DNA of 58,219 nucleotides from Candidatus Physcocola equi (GCA_018064855.1 JAGHUM010000085.1:1-58219), one strand, 5' to 3'. Counted from the stretch's first letter, positions 8,382 to 17,373 are shown. Translations and numbers: made by a program. The notes: a model not told the origin generated them from the sequence alone.

Positions 8382-9842
8382 ATGGAATATACAGAACTTT
8401 TGGAAAAACAAATCATTGGCAGACTTAAGGTAGATAATCCTTGGTGGACTACTGGTGCGACATCCGATTTTTTTAGACAGATGTCTCCTCGCCTCTATCT
8501 CGATATTTTCGTTCCTTTGGTTTACGACAGAAACACACGCAGAGCCACCATTCTTATGGGACCAAGACGTGTCGGGAAAACGGTAATGATGTTCCATACC
8601 ATACAAAAACTGATCGACGATGGTGTTTCTCCTCAAAATATCATTTATATTTCTGTGGAAACTCCTATATACAACAAAATCTATTTGGAACAGTTGTATA
8701 ATCTCGCCTGCCAGGTTTTAAGCAAGTCTCCTACTCAAGACGAAATGTATGTGTTCTATGACGAGATTCAGTACTTAAAGGAATGGGAAGTGGAATTGAA
8801 ATCGCTGGTGGATTCCTATCGTAATGTCAAGTTTGTTGCTTCGGGATCTGCTGCCGCCGAATTGAAAAGGAAAAGTGATGAAAGCGGGGCTGGAAGGTTT
8901 ACGGATTTTAGTCTCCCACCTCTCACTTTCTACGAATACATCCATTTGCGCAAGTATTCACAAATCATGATACCTTACGAATTGGAAACCTCCACCTATA
9001 AATCCAAGGTGTATAAGTCTTTTGATATGCCTACGTTGAACAAATTGTTCATCGATTATATCAATTATGGAGGTTATCCTGAAGTGGTCTTTTCCCAGAC
9101 AATAAGGGAAAACCCAGAGCAATTCCTCCGACATGATATTATCGATAAAGTGCTGCTTCGCGATTTGCCTAGTCTTTATGGAATTACAGACGTGCAGGAA
9201 CTTAACTCTATTTTTACGATGATTGCCTATCATTCGGGTGATCAGTTCTCTTACGAATCGCTTTCGAAAGAGTCTGGGGTGAAAAAAGATACGCTCAGGA
9301 AATACATCAGTTATCTTGAGGCGGCTTTCCTTATCAAAGTCATAAAAAGGACCGACGACAATGCGAAAAGTTACGTCAGGGAAACGCAATTCAAGATTTA
9401 CCTCACCAATCCTTCTCTAAGGTGTGCTTTGTTTCAGCCTATCTCTGAATCCGATGAAGAGGTCGGCAATATGGTGGAAACTGCTATCTTCGCTCAGTGG
9501 ATACCACGCCAAAATGCCGATGTCCATTATGCCAATTGGAGATTCAATCCTAAAAAACAGGGGGAGGTCGATATTGTTGGTCTCAACAGAGCCAAGCAGA
9601 AACCTAATTGGGCTGTTGAAATCAAATGGACTGACCGCTTTTTCGATCGACCTGGAGAGTTGGATTCTTTATTGTTTTTTATGGAGAGAAATAATCTCAA
9701 TAACGCTTTGGTCACCACTATCAACAGTGAAGGTGTGAAAAACATGGACAATGTCAGTTTAGTGTTTATCCCTGCCGCTTGTTATGCTTATGTGGTCGGA
9801 GAAAACACCATAAAACAGGCTAAAGAATCGTATGGTTTGTAA
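8382..9842 (+). CDS. AAA ATPase with DUF4143-type C-terminal domain
   Basis: A 486-residue protein. The N-terminal AAA domain has Walker A GPRRVGKT (residues 60-67), Walker B MYVFYDEIQYL, and a sensor-like VASGSAA. The middle and C-terminal parts carry the segment NYGGYPEVV seen in DUF4143 ATPases, a winged-helix-like stretch, and a PD-(D/E)XK-like end with GEVDIV and AVEIKW. The family is common in Bacteroidales and its cellular role is unclear. I start it at the ATG at 8382; an in-frame GTG at 8367 lies too close to the -7 element. The gene sits exactly between two 127-bp direct repeats: the downstream copy begins at the stop codon. This layout suggests that it moves or was captured as a unit. 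Confidence 0.9.
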   Translation: MEYTELLEKQIIGRLKVDNPWWTTGATSDFFRQMSPRLYLDIFVPLVYDRNTRRATILMGPRRVGKTVMMFHTIQKLIDDGVSPQNIIYISVETPIYNKIYLEQLYNLACQVLSKSPTQDEMYVFYDEIQYLKEWEVELKSLVDSYRNVKFVASGSAAAELKRKSDESGAGRFTDFSLPPLTFYEYIHLRKYSQIMIPYELETSTYKSKVYKSFDMPTLNKLFIDYINYGGYPEVVFSQTIRENPEQFLRHDIIDKVLLRDLPSLYGITDVQELNSIFTMIAYHSGDQFSYESLSKESGVKKDTLRKYISYLEAAFLIKVIKRTDDNAKSYVRETQFKIYLTNPSLRCALFQPISESDEEVGNMVETAIFAQWIPRQNADVHYANWRFNPKKQGEVDIVGLNRAKQKPNWAVEIKWTDRFFDRPGELDSLLFFMERNNLNNALVTTINSEGVKNMDNVSLVFIPAACYAYVVGENTIKQAKESYGL

Positions 9843-9967
9843 AAATAAGCATGAAATTTTGCCGATTTTCGCTTATTTGTACAAAAAAGTTAAAATAAGC
9901 ATATTTTAATCTGCTTATTTGTATAAAAACAATACAAATAAGCATGTTTAAATCTGCTTATTTGTAA
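9841..9967. repeat. 127-bp direct repeat, downstream copy
   Basis: The partner of 8209-8335. It overlaps the stop codon of the ATPase gene. Its inverted pairs are cleaner than those of the first copy: 9843-9850 with 9871-9878, 9893-9900 with 9912-9920, and 9936-9944 with 9955-9963. Beyond it lies a promoter-like stretch (TTTGTAGTACTTTGC near 9990) with no gene in front of it; hemW ends convergently at 10091. Confidence 0.9.
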
Positions 9968-10090
9968 TTTCTTGTTTAAATGCTTGGTTTGTAGTACTTT
10001 GCAAAGGTACAATAAGCGGAGTGCTGTAAATTCCTCCTTTCTGCCTTTGGGAAGAGCACATGAATTTGTGTTTGATTCCAACATCAATCT

Positions 10091-11221
10091 TCATACAAAC
10101 AACTCGCTCATCACCGCATCGCTGACGAATATCCCTTTTTGTGTCAGACGCAGTGTGTTTTCATCCATCCATTCCAAGTTCCCAGCCTTCAATGCTGTCT
10201 GGGCATTCGCTAAACAGTGTTTTTCACGGTTGGGGAATTTTTCCCTCAATTCATTCAAGTTGAGCCCTTTGCTGGTGCGCAACCTCGTCATGATTAGTTC
10301 GTTGTAGGCATCATCTGCGCTTAGTTCTTCTTTTTCAGACGGTATCAACCCTTGCTCTATCGCCTCGATGTATTTCTTCGTGTTGGCTATGTTCCACTGA
10401 CGGCTTTCTCCGTCGAAGGAATGGGCTGCCGGACCAATGCCGATGTAAGGTGTGCCGTCCCAATAACTGCTGTTGTGCTGCGCTTCATAGCCTGGCAGCG
10501 CAAAATTGCTCAATTCATAGTGGTGATAACCGGCTTGGGTTAGTTTCTTGCACAGCATTTCATACATTTCCGCACATTTTTCATCTTCTATGGATTGTAT
10601 CTCGCCATTCTCCAGTTTCAGACTCAATGGAGTTCCCTCCTCGATGCTCAAGCAATAGGCCGACAGGTGTGGCACCTGCAAAGCGAGCGCTTGATCGATG
10701 TTATGCTCCCAGCGTTCCAGTGTCTGGAAAGGAAGCGCGTATATTAGGTCAACGGAAATGTTAGTCAGACCGTTCTCCTTGCATATCCCGACTGCCCGAC
10801 GCGCCTGCTCGGCGGTGTGACGACGGTTCAGCATCCGCAGGTCGTCGTCGAAAAAACTCTGTACGCCCATGGAGATGCGGTTGATGTAGGTGCTGCGGAT
10901 GGCTGACATGAACGTTGGTGTCACATCGTCCGGATTGGCTTCTATGGTGACTTCCCCGCGCGGACGGCCAAAGACTGTTTCCGCCTGGCGGAGTAGTTGA
11001 TCAAGCAGTTCCGGGGTGAGCATACTGGGTGTGCCTCCCCCTAAATATAAAGTGGGCAGACTTTGTCTGTCGGGGTTTCCAAGGGCGTGCAGATAGCCCC
11101 TGCGCATTTCCATCTCCCTGCATTCCGCCGACACCAACCGCTGCATCAGACGAAGGTCTGTGCCGCTGTGGAAATCGCAGTATGCGCAGCGTGAGGCGCA
11201 AAAGGGGATATGGATATACAT
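10091..11221 (-). CDS. hemW: HemW-like radical SAM protein
   Basis: A 376-residue radical SAM enzyme. It opens with MYIHIPFCASRCAYCDF, where Cys8, Cys12 and Cys15 (CxxxCxxC) bind the 4Fe-4S cluster. The GGGTPS motif for SAM binding and EANPDD follow. This pattern and the length fit HemW, the heme chaperone once called oxygen-independent coproporphyrinogen oxidase-like; true HemN is longer and has further N-terminal motifs. The start is only 5 bases after the stop of the upstream lipoprotein gene, so they are co-transcribed. Homologues usually have a few residues before YIHIPF, but no better start is available. Confidence 0.9.
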   Translation of the reverse strand: MYIHIPFCASRCAYCDFHSGTDLRLMQRLVSAECREMEMRRGYLHALGNPDRQSLPTLYLGGGTPSMLTPELLDQLLRQAETVFGRPRGEVTIEANPDDVTPTFMSAIRSTYINRISMGVQSFFDDDLRMLNRRHTAEQARRAVGICKENGLTNISVDLIYALPFQTLERWEHNIDQALALQVPHLSAYCLSIEEGTPLSLKLENGEIQSIEDEKCAEMYEMLCKKLTQAGYHHYELSNFALPGYEAQHNSSYWDGTPYIGIGPAAHSFDGESRQWNIANTKKYIEAIEQGLIPSEKEELSADDAYNELIMTRLRTSKGLNLNELREKFPNREKHCLANAQTALKAGNLEWMDENTLRLTQKGIFVSDAVMSELFV

Positions 11222-11226
11222 GGAGG

Positions 11227-11853
11227 TTATCTGTTGAGGGAATATTCGTTGATCAGACGGGTGTAAAAATCAATAGTGTCGCGTTCGGCGTATATATCTA
11301 CTTCCACGTTCTCGATGTGGCTGCGGATGATGCTCATATAATTACTCAGACCGCCGGCTTCTTCCAGTGTCTTCAAGGCGTCGTTTCTCCGCATGTAAAA
11401 CGTCAGTTTGTTGGGGTCGTTTTCATCTGTGCGCTTGATGTAAAGGCGTTCGGCATAAAAGCCAAACACGTCTTTTCTGGAGGTGGTGATGATATTGCCG
11501 TTTTCGTCTTCTGTCAGCTGATAAACGCTGGGACGGTAGTAGGGAATATAATCATCGGGCTTATGGCGGACCCAAAAGACCATTGAGTCGTCCAGAAAGA
11601 AGATGGATACGTCTTCTGTCTCGCTGCTGATATAGTCCTTTGCCATGCTTTTGAAACCGAATGTCTTGTTGATTTTCGTCCCCTCGGCGTCCAATTCCCA
11701 GCGGATGCTGTTCCCCTTCAACGCCCATCCCCCTTGCAGGTAGGCATGGCCCACAGGGTCGGTGTTGATGCTCGGTATGTAATCTTTTTCGCAGGATGTG
11801 GCGGCAAACAAAGTACAGACGAAAAACGCGATGCTGAGTAGTTTTGTTTCCAT
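11227..11853 (-). CDS. Putative lipoprotein of unknown function
   Basis: A 208-residue protein with a lipoprotein signal peptide: METK, a hydrophobic run, then the lipobox-like ATSC with Cys21 followed by EKDY. The mature part is probably periplasmic or outer-membrane anchored. It holds no motif I can name. The pattern of short beta-type stretches and the mention-worthy ending IDFYTRLINEYSLNR resemble Bacteroidales proteins annotated as DUF lipoproteins. It lies between the cyclophilin and hemW, and the tight spacing to hemW suggests one operon. The function is unknown. Confidence 0.75.
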   Translation of the reverse strand: METKLLSIAFFVCTLFAATSCEKDYIPSINTDPVGHAYLQGGWALKGNSIRWELDAEGTKINKTFGFKSMAKDYISSETEDVSIFFLDDSMVFWVRHKPDDYIPYYRPSVYQLTEDENGNIITTSRKDVFGFYAERLYIKRTDENDPNKLTFYMRRNDALKTLEEAGGLSNYMSIIRSHIENVEVDIYAERDTIDFYTRLINEYSLNR

Positions 11854-11891
11854 GATCTTTGAGTTTTCGTTTACTTATCCACAGGGTGCAT

Positions 11892-11925
11892 AAAAAACAG
11901 ATGCACCACACGGGGCGGTGCATCT
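11892..11925 (-). terminator. Intrinsic terminator after the cyclophilin gene
   Basis: On the minus strand, AGATGCACC and GGTGCATCT form a 9-bp stem followed by GTTTTTTA. It lies between the stop of the cyclophilin gene (11944) and the lipoprotein gene, so the latter probably has its own promoter. Confidence 0.75.
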
Positions 11926-11943
11926 ATATTGTTTGTGGGTGGC

Positions 11944-12762
11944 TTATTCTTCCACGGTCACCTTGATGATCTTCACGTCGGTTTCCGGACGGTCGCCAGG
12001 AAGAGTTTTGACAGCTGCGATCTTGTCGATGATTTCAAGACCTTCTGTCACTTCTCCGAATACGGTGTACTGGCCATCGAGGAATGGAGTGCCACCAACT
12101 TCCTTGTAGGCGGCCTTCACATTTTCGCTCATCTTGAAGTCGGCTTCATGTTCTTTCACATAGGCTTCTGCTTCTTTGATGATCTTTTCCTGAAGAGCCA
12201 TCAAACCTTGCTGGTCGCGGTTGCGGCGAAGGGTCATCACTTCGTCTTTGTGCTGAGCGGCGAGTTCGTAAAACTTGCTCTGGGTGGCTTGGTTTTTCAT
12301 GCTCTTCTCCAATTGTGCGAGTTCGCTGTCGTTGTAGGTCTTTCCTTGTACGATGTAGAACTGGCAGCCGGAACTTTCCTTTGCTGGGTTCACTTCGTCG
12401 CCGAGGCGGGCTGCTGCCAACGCACCTTTCTTGTGGAAACAAGTTGGATATGCGAATTCTGCTGGCACACGATAGCCGTTCTCGCCGCTTCCGAGCTGCT
12501 TGCCGGCTGGCGCGCCTTTAGACTCTGGGTCGCCGCCCTGAATCATGAATCCTTTGATGACGCGGTGGAAAAGAAGGTCGTTGTAAAAGCCTTCTTTGGC
12601 CAATTTCAAGAAATTGTCGCGGTGCTTTGGTGTTTCGTTGTAGAGTTTTACTTTCATGGTGCCGAGGTCGGTTTCAATCACCACAATCGGCTCTTTTGAG
12701 TTGCAAGACATAATACTGAATAATAATGCTGTAATTGTAATCGCTTTTTTTATGATGCTCAT
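11944..12762 (-). CDS. Cyclophilin-type peptidyl-prolyl isomerase, lipoprotein
   Basis: A 272-residue exported isomerase that speeds up Xaa-Pro bond rotation during protein folding. The signal peptide ends in a lipobox-like SIMSC (Cys20), so the protein is lipid-anchored. The cyclophilin core is plain: FHRVIKGFMIQGGDP with the catalytic Arg, then GSGENGYRVPAEF, and SSGCQFYIVQG. A helical insertion of about 70 residues (roughly 140-205, rich in Lys, Glu and Gln) separates the Gln-Phe-Tyr segment from the closing TVFGEVTEGLEIIDKI. This insertion is longer than in E. coli PpiB. It is transcribed leftward from its own promoter. Confidence 0.93.
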   Translation of the reverse strand: MSIIKKAITITALLFSIMSCNSKEPIVVIETDLGTMKVKLYNETPKHRDNFLKLAKEGFYNDLLFHRVIKGFMIQGGDPESKGAPAGKQLGSGENGYRVPAEFAYPTCFHKKGALAAARLGDEVNPAKESSGCQFYIVQGKTYNDSELAQLEKSMKNQATQSKFYELAAQHKDEVMTLRRNRDQQGLMALQEKIIKEAEAYVKEHEADFKMSENVKAAYKEVGGTPFLDGQYTVFGEVTEGLEIIDKIAAVKTLPGDRPETDVKIIKVTVEE

Positions 12763-12794
12763 ATCCTATAGCTCGTTTTATGGGTTATCGTTTG

Positions 12795-12824
12795 CAAACT
12801 TACTTAAAATTTTTGGTTTACAAA
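12795..12824 (-). promoter_or_regulatory. Promoter of the cyclophilin gene
   Basis: On the minus strand, TTTG (12821-12824), 18 bases, then TAAGTTTG (12795-12802). This is one base short of the usual spacing. Confidence 0.5.
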
Positions 12825-12898
12825 TGTAGAGTATATGCTTTTGTTGATACTGTGGAAATATTTTTACCTTTTATTACACTCGGTCTTGATAAATTTTG

Positions 12899-12906
12899 TA
12901 TCTTTG
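12899..12906 (+). promoter_or_regulatory. -7 element for rpmE2
   Basis: TATCTTTG, followed by CAAAG as in many Bacteroidales promoters. It leaves a 5' leader of about 80 bases before the rpmE2 ATG, long enough for some control at the RNA level, although I see no strong hairpin there. Confidence 0.6.
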
Positions 12907-12992
12907 CAAAGTTATTTCAGAAGAGTGGGGCAGTGCGACCTGCTTGAGGTGGATTAACGTATTGATAATAAATAATTAAAATAAAATTCACG

Positions 12993-13238
12993 ATGAACAA
13001 AGAAATTCAGCCGAGCAATTATCGTCCGGTAGCATTCAAGGATCTTTCTAATGGTGATGTCTTCATTTCTCGCTCTTGCGCAGATGCTAAAGACACAATC
13101 GAAATCGAAGGCGAAACTCTTCCGCTTATCAAGCTTGAAATCTCTAGCACTTCTCACCCATTCTACACTGGCAAGCAGAAACTCGTTGACACTGCCGGTA
13201 TGGTTGATAAGTTCAACAGCCGCTACGGCCGCAAGTAA
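12993..13238 (+). CDS. rpmE2: Ribosomal protein bL31, type B
   Basis: An 81-residue protein of the large ribosomal subunit. The core [24 protein letters not shown] is characteristic of bL31 (HPFYTG, then the Asp-rich turn and the KFN segment). It lacks the CxxC zinc ligands of the A type, so it is the zinc-independent form. In bacteria with both forms the B type is used when zinc is scarce; whether this genome has an A copy cannot be seen here. The gene is monocistronic: a -7 element lies upstream and a strong terminator directly downstream. Confidence 0.97.
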   Translation: MNKEIQPSNYRPVAFKDLSNGDVFISRSCADAKDTIEIEGETLPLIKLEISSTSHPFYTGKQKLVDTAGMVDKFNSRYGRK

Positions 13239-13267
13239 TTGCTACAATTACGCGCGAATAAGCTTAG

Positions 13268-13300
13268 GGTACTTTCCCAATCTCGGAAAGTACCTTTTTT
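13268..13300 (+). terminator. Intrinsic terminator of rpmE2
   Basis: GGTACTTTCC at 13268-13277 pairs perfectly with GGAAAGTACC at 13285-13294, followed by six Ts. Confidence 0.92.
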
Positions 13301-13325
13301 ATTATATTCAGTAGCCTCGGTTCCC

Positions 13326-13360
13326 AACTCACAACTCATAACTCAAAACTCGTAGTTCAA
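13326..13360 (+). repeat. Heptamer tandem repeat before nadK
   Basis: Five 7-base units follow one another: AACTCAC, AACTCAT, AACTCAA, AACTCGT and AGTTCAA. They end 8 bases before the nadK ATG. The same heptamer family recurs at 49674-49729. Changes in unit number would alter the 5' leader of nadK. Confidence 0.8.
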
Positions 13361-13368
13361 TCCCATTT

Positions 13369-14292
13369 ATGAAAGCAGTAATCTTTGGTAATACCTGTCG
13401 AAAAGAAGTGGCCTTGTTTACACACGACCTTATGGTGGCGCTCGCCGAACATAAGGTGGAAATGCTTATGGAACGTGACTTTTTCATGTTCCTTCGCGAT
13501 TGTGGTTTTGATATGAGTCGGTTTGTCTCTGAAAAAAACTTCATAGACTATCGTGACTATGACGCTGATTTTGCTTTCGTGGTCGGTGGTGACGGTACCT
13601 TTATTCATGGTGCCGCTAAATTGGGAAACAGAAATATCCCGATGATTGGTGTGAATGCTGGTCGTCTCGGCTTCCTTACCGACATAGACGGTTCTCACAT
13701 TGAAGAGGTCATCGCTAACCTCCTTTCCGGACAATATACCGTGATGGAACGTCCTTTGCTCAAACTTTCTACCGAGCAGAAGGTTTATACCGATTTTAAC
13801 TATGCGCTCAATGAAGTGGCTATCACCAAGCAAGATACGGCTTCGCTGATTACCATTCATACCTGGGTGGATGATCTTTATCTGACTTCTTATCAGGCCG
13901 ATGGTTTGCTTATCTCCACAGCAACAGGTTCTACTGCCTATTCGCTTAGTGTGGGTGGACCTATCATGATGCCGAATGTGCCTGGCATCATCATTATTCC
14001 GGTGGCTCCTCACAGCCTCACCCTCCGTCCGCTCATCATTCCCGAAACGTCACGTATTCAACTTCAAGTCGAAAGCCGAAACAACCGTTTCTTAATCGCT
14101 CTCGACGGACGTCCTAACGTATTTGATGAAAGTGTCGGACTTTCTATCAGAAAATCAGCGCGTACTGTTAAGACAGTACGACTCAATAGTACACATTTCT
14201 TCGATACGCTTCACTCGAAACTCCATTGGGGATCGGATAACCGCAAATTCCTGAAAAAAGGTTATGATGACCCTGTGGATGACAACGATTGA
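13369..14292 (+). CDS. nadK: NAD kinase
   Basis: A 307-residue cytoplasmic enzyme that phosphorylates NAD to NADP. It has the GGDGT motif (residues 73-77), NAGRLGFLTD, and the second conserved region with ADGLLISTATGSTAYSLS and GGPI. The NE/D pair in YALNEV is also present. These are the hallmarks of the ATP-NAD kinase family, and the length is usual. The start ATG follows a heptamer tandem repeat. The next gene, fmt, begins 27 bases after the stop, so the two are probably co-transcribed. Confidence 0.96.
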   Translation: MKAVIFGNTCRKEVALFTHDLMVALAEHKVEMLMERDFFMFLRDCGFDMSRFVSEKNFIDYRDYDADFAFVVGGDGTFIHGAAKLGNRNIPMIGVNAGRLGFLTDIDGSHIEEVIANLLSGQYTVMERPLLKLSTEQKVYTDFNYALNEVAITKQDTASLITIHTWVDDLYLTSYQADGLLISTATGSTAYSLSVGGPIMMPNVPGIIIIPVAPHSLTLRPLIIPETSRIQLQVESRNNRFLIALDGRPNVFDESVGLSIRKSARTVKTVRLNSTHFFDTLHSKLHWGSDNRKFLKKGYDDPVDDND

Positions 14293-14319
14293 TGCTTTTT
14301 ATCTTTTTTGTATTTGATT

Positions 14320-15297
14320 ATGACGAAGGAAGATTTGAAAATTGTTTATATGGGTACGCCCGATTTTGCGGTCGAACCTCTTCGCCGACTTGTGCAAGGC
14401 GGTTATAATGTGGTCGGTGTTATTACGATGCCCGACAAACCTGCCGGACGTGGACACAAAATCCAGTTCTCTCCGGTTAAGCAATTCGCTTTGGAGCACA
14501 ATCTTCACCTGCTCCAACCTGAAAAACTGAAGGATGAGGCTTTTGTGAATGAGCTTCGTGCTTTGAACGCCGATTTGCAGGTCGTGGTGGCTTTCCGAAT
14601 GCTGCCTGAGGTGGTTTGGAATATGCCCAAGTTGGGCACTTTCAACCTGCATGCCTCGCTGTTGCCTCAATACCGTGGCGCTGCCCCTATCAACTGGGCC
14701 ATTATCAACGGTGACACAGAAACGGGCGTGACCACTTTCTTCCTCACTCATGAGATTGATACAGGTAAAATCATCCAGCAGGAACGCATCCCTATTTCAG
14801 ACAAAGACAACGCTGAAACCATTCACGACGCCTTGATGATGAAAGGTAGTGATTTGCTGATTGAAACGGTCGATAACATCATTGCCGGCACCATTTCCCC
14901 AAAACCTCAGGAAGAGCTTTATCGGAGCGAAGACGAATTGCGTCCCGCTCCAAAAATCTTCAAAGAAACCTGCGAAATCGATTTCAACAAAACTGCCCGA
15001 CAGGTGTTTAACTTTGTGCGTGGCCTCTCTCCTTATCCTGCTGCGTGGACCACTTTGCAGGCTGCGTCGGGTGAACAGTTCACTGTGAAAGTGTATGATA
15101 CCGAAGTGTCTGCTCACAATGTGAATGGAGAACCTGGAACGGTGGACACCGATGGCAAGTCATTCATTCGTGTGGCGACTGCGGAGGGCGCAATCGAACT
15201 TAAATCGTTGTTGCTCCCAGGAAAAAAACGTATGCCAGTGGCTGATCTTCTTCGCGGATTTGCATTCCCTGAAGGCGCTAAGTTTGTTCGCCTTTGA
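14320..15297 (+). CDS. fmt: Methionyl-tRNA formyltransferase
   Basis: A 325-residue enzyme that formylates the methionine on initiator tRNA. The N-terminal formyltransferase domain starts IVYMGTPDFAV and has the folate-site region HASLLPQYRGAAPINWAI with the catalytic Asn/His/Asp arrangement, then GVTTFFLTHEIDTG. The C-terminal domain that holds the tRNA (from about residue 205, ARQVFNFVRGLSPYPAAW) is complete. I chose the ATG at 14320; an in-frame TTG four codons earlier adds nothing to the family alignment. The gene follows nadK closely and ends before a bidirectional terminator. Confidence 0.96.
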   Translation: MTKEDLKIVYMGTPDFAVEPLRRLVQGGYNVVGVITMPDKPAGRGHKIQFSPVKQFALEHNLHLLQPEKLKDEAFVNELRALNADLQVVVAFRMLPEVVWNMPKLGTFNLHASLLPQYRGAAPINWAIINGDTETGVTTFFLTHEIDTGKIIQQERIPISDKDNAETIHDALMMKGSDLLIETVDNIIAGTISPKPQEELYRSEDELRPAPKIFKETCEIDFNKTARQVFNFVRGLSPYPAAWTTLQAASGEQFTVKVYDTEVSAHNVNGEPGTVDTDGKSFIRVATAEGAIELKSLLLPGKKRMPVADLLRGFAFPEGAKFVRL

Positions 15298-15320
15298 TGA
15301 GGAATTAAGATATAAAATGG

Positions 15321-15357
15321 AAAAGGCTGATTTCGAAAATCGAAATCAGCCTTTTCT
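15321..15357. terminator. Bidirectional terminator between fmt and the glycoside hydrolase
   Basis: AAGGCTGATTTCG (15323-15335) pairs perfectly with CGAAATCAGCCTT (15341-15353), flanked by As and Ts. It can serve the convergent genes on both sides. Confidence 0.92.
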
Positions 15358-15376
15358 CTTGCTTTGAATACTACAT

Positions 15377-17338
15377 TTATTCTATGAAAATGGTTTGCGA
15401 AGCTTTTTTGCCGCGAAGAATGTAGAGACCTTTTTGAGTCGCTTTTTCTTTTACTTTTTCCATCAGATTGTCTTCGCATGATGCTTTTACTGTGCCGCAA
15501 ACGCGACCGTTCATGTCGATGATCTGGTAGAGCATTTCGCCATTACATTCATCTTTGTCTGTGAGTTCTATGCCGGTTGGGTCATAAGGCGTAAATTTCA
15601 GCCAGTCTATGTTAACCCAACTTTCCGCAATCACAATTTTCAATTCGTGCTCACCTTTTGGTAAGACGACTTTTGTTCTGGCTTTGGTCACATCGTACGT
15701 CTCCCAGTCATCGGTCTGTGCGAATATGGTGTCTGTTATCTGTGAGTTGTCCAATAAAAGTATGATGCCGGAAGAAGAACTGCCTGAAAGTCTTGCGGAA
15801 ATGTCATAAACCGCTTCCTCTTCCACATTTACGGTGTAGGCGGTCCATTCGCCAGCCTGCGTATAGCCTATGGCGTAAGTGCCTGTCTTGTCTGCTTCGT
15901 AGATATCCACTCCGGCATCGGTGCGGATGGTTTCCCCTTTGTTTTCTCTGTCGTTGTCGTGGAATGCGGTGCCTTCGCTGCCATTGTCAAAGTCTTCTGC
16001 CTCAATGGTGCCAGGCAAGGCTAAAGGTGTGCCATGGAATGGCGACTGAGGTATCACTGTTCCTGGGGTGATGTATAAGCGGTAGGCATAATAACCGTTG
16101 GTGACGTTTACTGGCACGGTTACCGATCCATTGTTCAACGTATAGGTCTCTTTGGAGATGGTTTGTGGGGCTGGCACTGCTTTGTCTTTGTCTTCCCATG
16201 TCACATATTCCACCTGAATCTCCACCTCGTTGCCGAAGAAAGCAGGAAGATTGCTGATTTCCACATTCACTTTGCCGATGCTCGATCCTCCCAAAATGAT
16301 GCTGGCTTCTCTTTTGGCCCTGTTTACGTTGGCAAAGCCATCCACGCCGTCGCTCTTGTCGTTCGGTGGCGTCACTTTGCTCATGAATCCCTCCATGTCG
16401 CCGTACCATTTGTAGAGGTACCAACCGCCGCCTTTCTCATTCTTTGCGGTCAATAGGCTGCCCAATCGTCCTGGCAGACCTGTAAACCACCATGATATCA
16501 TGGCGCTTTCTACTCCGTGGCGCTCAAATTTTGAAATGAATGGTACGGATATGCCCGGACAGCCTTCCAAGGTGTGCGTGTCTGATGAGTATTCGTTGAT
16601 GCTGATTTTTCTTGGCGAGATGCCGTATTTCTTTTCAAGGCTGCGGTAGTGCTCCAGTGCACCTACAAAACCGCCTGATCCCCATTGGTGCCAGCTGATG
16701 ACGTCTGGCATACAGTTGTTCTCTTTGCAGAATTTGACGAAATTCTCCATGCGTGAACTGCTGTAAAACGCAAACGATGGACCGATGATTTTGGCGTTTG
16801 GATCTAACTGACGAATCAACTGATAGGTTGGCTTCCAGAGGTCTTCGTGGTATCTGCCGTTGGCGTCTTTCCATGTCCCGTAAGGTTCGTTCCAAATTTC
16901 ATAACCGTCGAGATTGGTCAATCCGCACGATTTCTTTTTGTTGATGATGTTGGTGACTTCTGTTTTCCAGTGGTCCCAGCTTTTCCAACCGTAAGGCCAG
17001 CCCGGAAGAATATCGGCCAATCGAATATGCACTTTTCCGGTTGTGCCTTTCAAACGTTCTGCCACCTTAAACGCATCGCCAATAGGCTGCTGGTGCCCGT
17101 AACCTGCCATGGCAGGGTTGAGGAATGTGTTAGGCTTCAGGGGCTTTACATGCTCGTCGATGTTGGCAGGCAAAGTCTCTGTCATGCCATACAATGAGCC
17201 AGATGCAACGTGTGTAACGGGACGTATGCTGTCGCCCAAACTTACGGATAGTTTGTATTCCGCACTCTGAGCGTTGACGGCGATCGCCAACGCACCAGCC
17301 AGAGTGAACTGCTTGAGAAGGTTTTTTGTTTGCATCAA
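15377..17338 (-). CDS. Exported clan-A glycoside hydrolase with CBM6 and T9SS-type tail
   Basis: A 653-residue secreted enzyme. Residues 1-26 are a signal peptide (cleavage likely after AQSA). The (beta/alpha)8 catalytic domain has GYEIWNEPYGTW with the acid/base Glu151 after Asn, and KISINEYSS with the likely nucleophile Glu249, the layout of clan GH-A (GH39-like, among others; family not certain). A CBM6-type module (about 435-575, starting GTIEAEDFD) should bind polysaccharide ends. The last 70 residues, ending GLYILRGKKASQTIFIE, match a type A T9SS sorting domain. A sugar porter gene lies just upstream, which suggests uptake of the released sugar. The substrate (beta-xyloside or similar) is inference. 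Confidence 0.82.
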   Translation of the reverse strand: MMQTKNLLKQFTLAGALAIAVNAQSAEYKLSVSLGDSIRPVTHVASGSLYGMTETLPANIDEHVKPLKPNTFLNPAMAGYGHQQPIGDAFKVAERLKGTTGKVHIRLADILPGWPYGWKSWDHWKTEVTNIINKKKSCGLTNLDGYEIWNEPYGTWKDANGRYHEDLWKPTYQLIRQLDPNAKIIGPSFAFYSSSRMENFVKFCKENNCMPDVISWHQWGSGGFVGALEHYRSLEKKYGISPRKISINEYSSDTHTLEGCPGISVPFISKFERHGVESAMISWWFTGLPGRLGSLLTAKNEKGGGWYLYKWYGDMEGFMSKVTPPNDKSDGVDGFANVNRAKREASIILGGSSIGKVNVEISNLPAFFGNEVEIQVEYVTWEDKDKAVPAPQTISKETYTLNNGSVTVPVNVTNGYYAYRLYITPGTVIPQSPFHGTPLALPGTIEAEDFDNGSEGTAFHDNDRENKGETIRTDAGVDIYEADKTGTYAIGYTQAGEWTAYTVNVEEEAVYDISARLSGSSSSGIILLLDNSQITDTIFAQTDDWETYDVTKARTKVVLPKGEHELKIVIAESWVNIDWLKFTPYDPTGIELTDKDECNGEMLYQIIDMNGRVCGTVKASCEDNLMEKVKEKATQKGLYILRGKKASQTIFIE

Positions 17339-17365
17339 TTTGAGTCTTTAGTTTATTAGGTGATG

Positions 17366-17373
17366 CAAATTTA
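17366..17373 (-). promoter_or_regulatory. -7 element for the glycoside hydrolase gene
   Basis: TAAATTTG on the minus strand lies about 28 bases before the start codon. No clear -33 box. Confidence 0.45.

Noticed and set aside
9972-10307. 111-codon plus-strand frame next to hemW
   Set aside because: It overlaps hemW on the opposite strand and has no family features.
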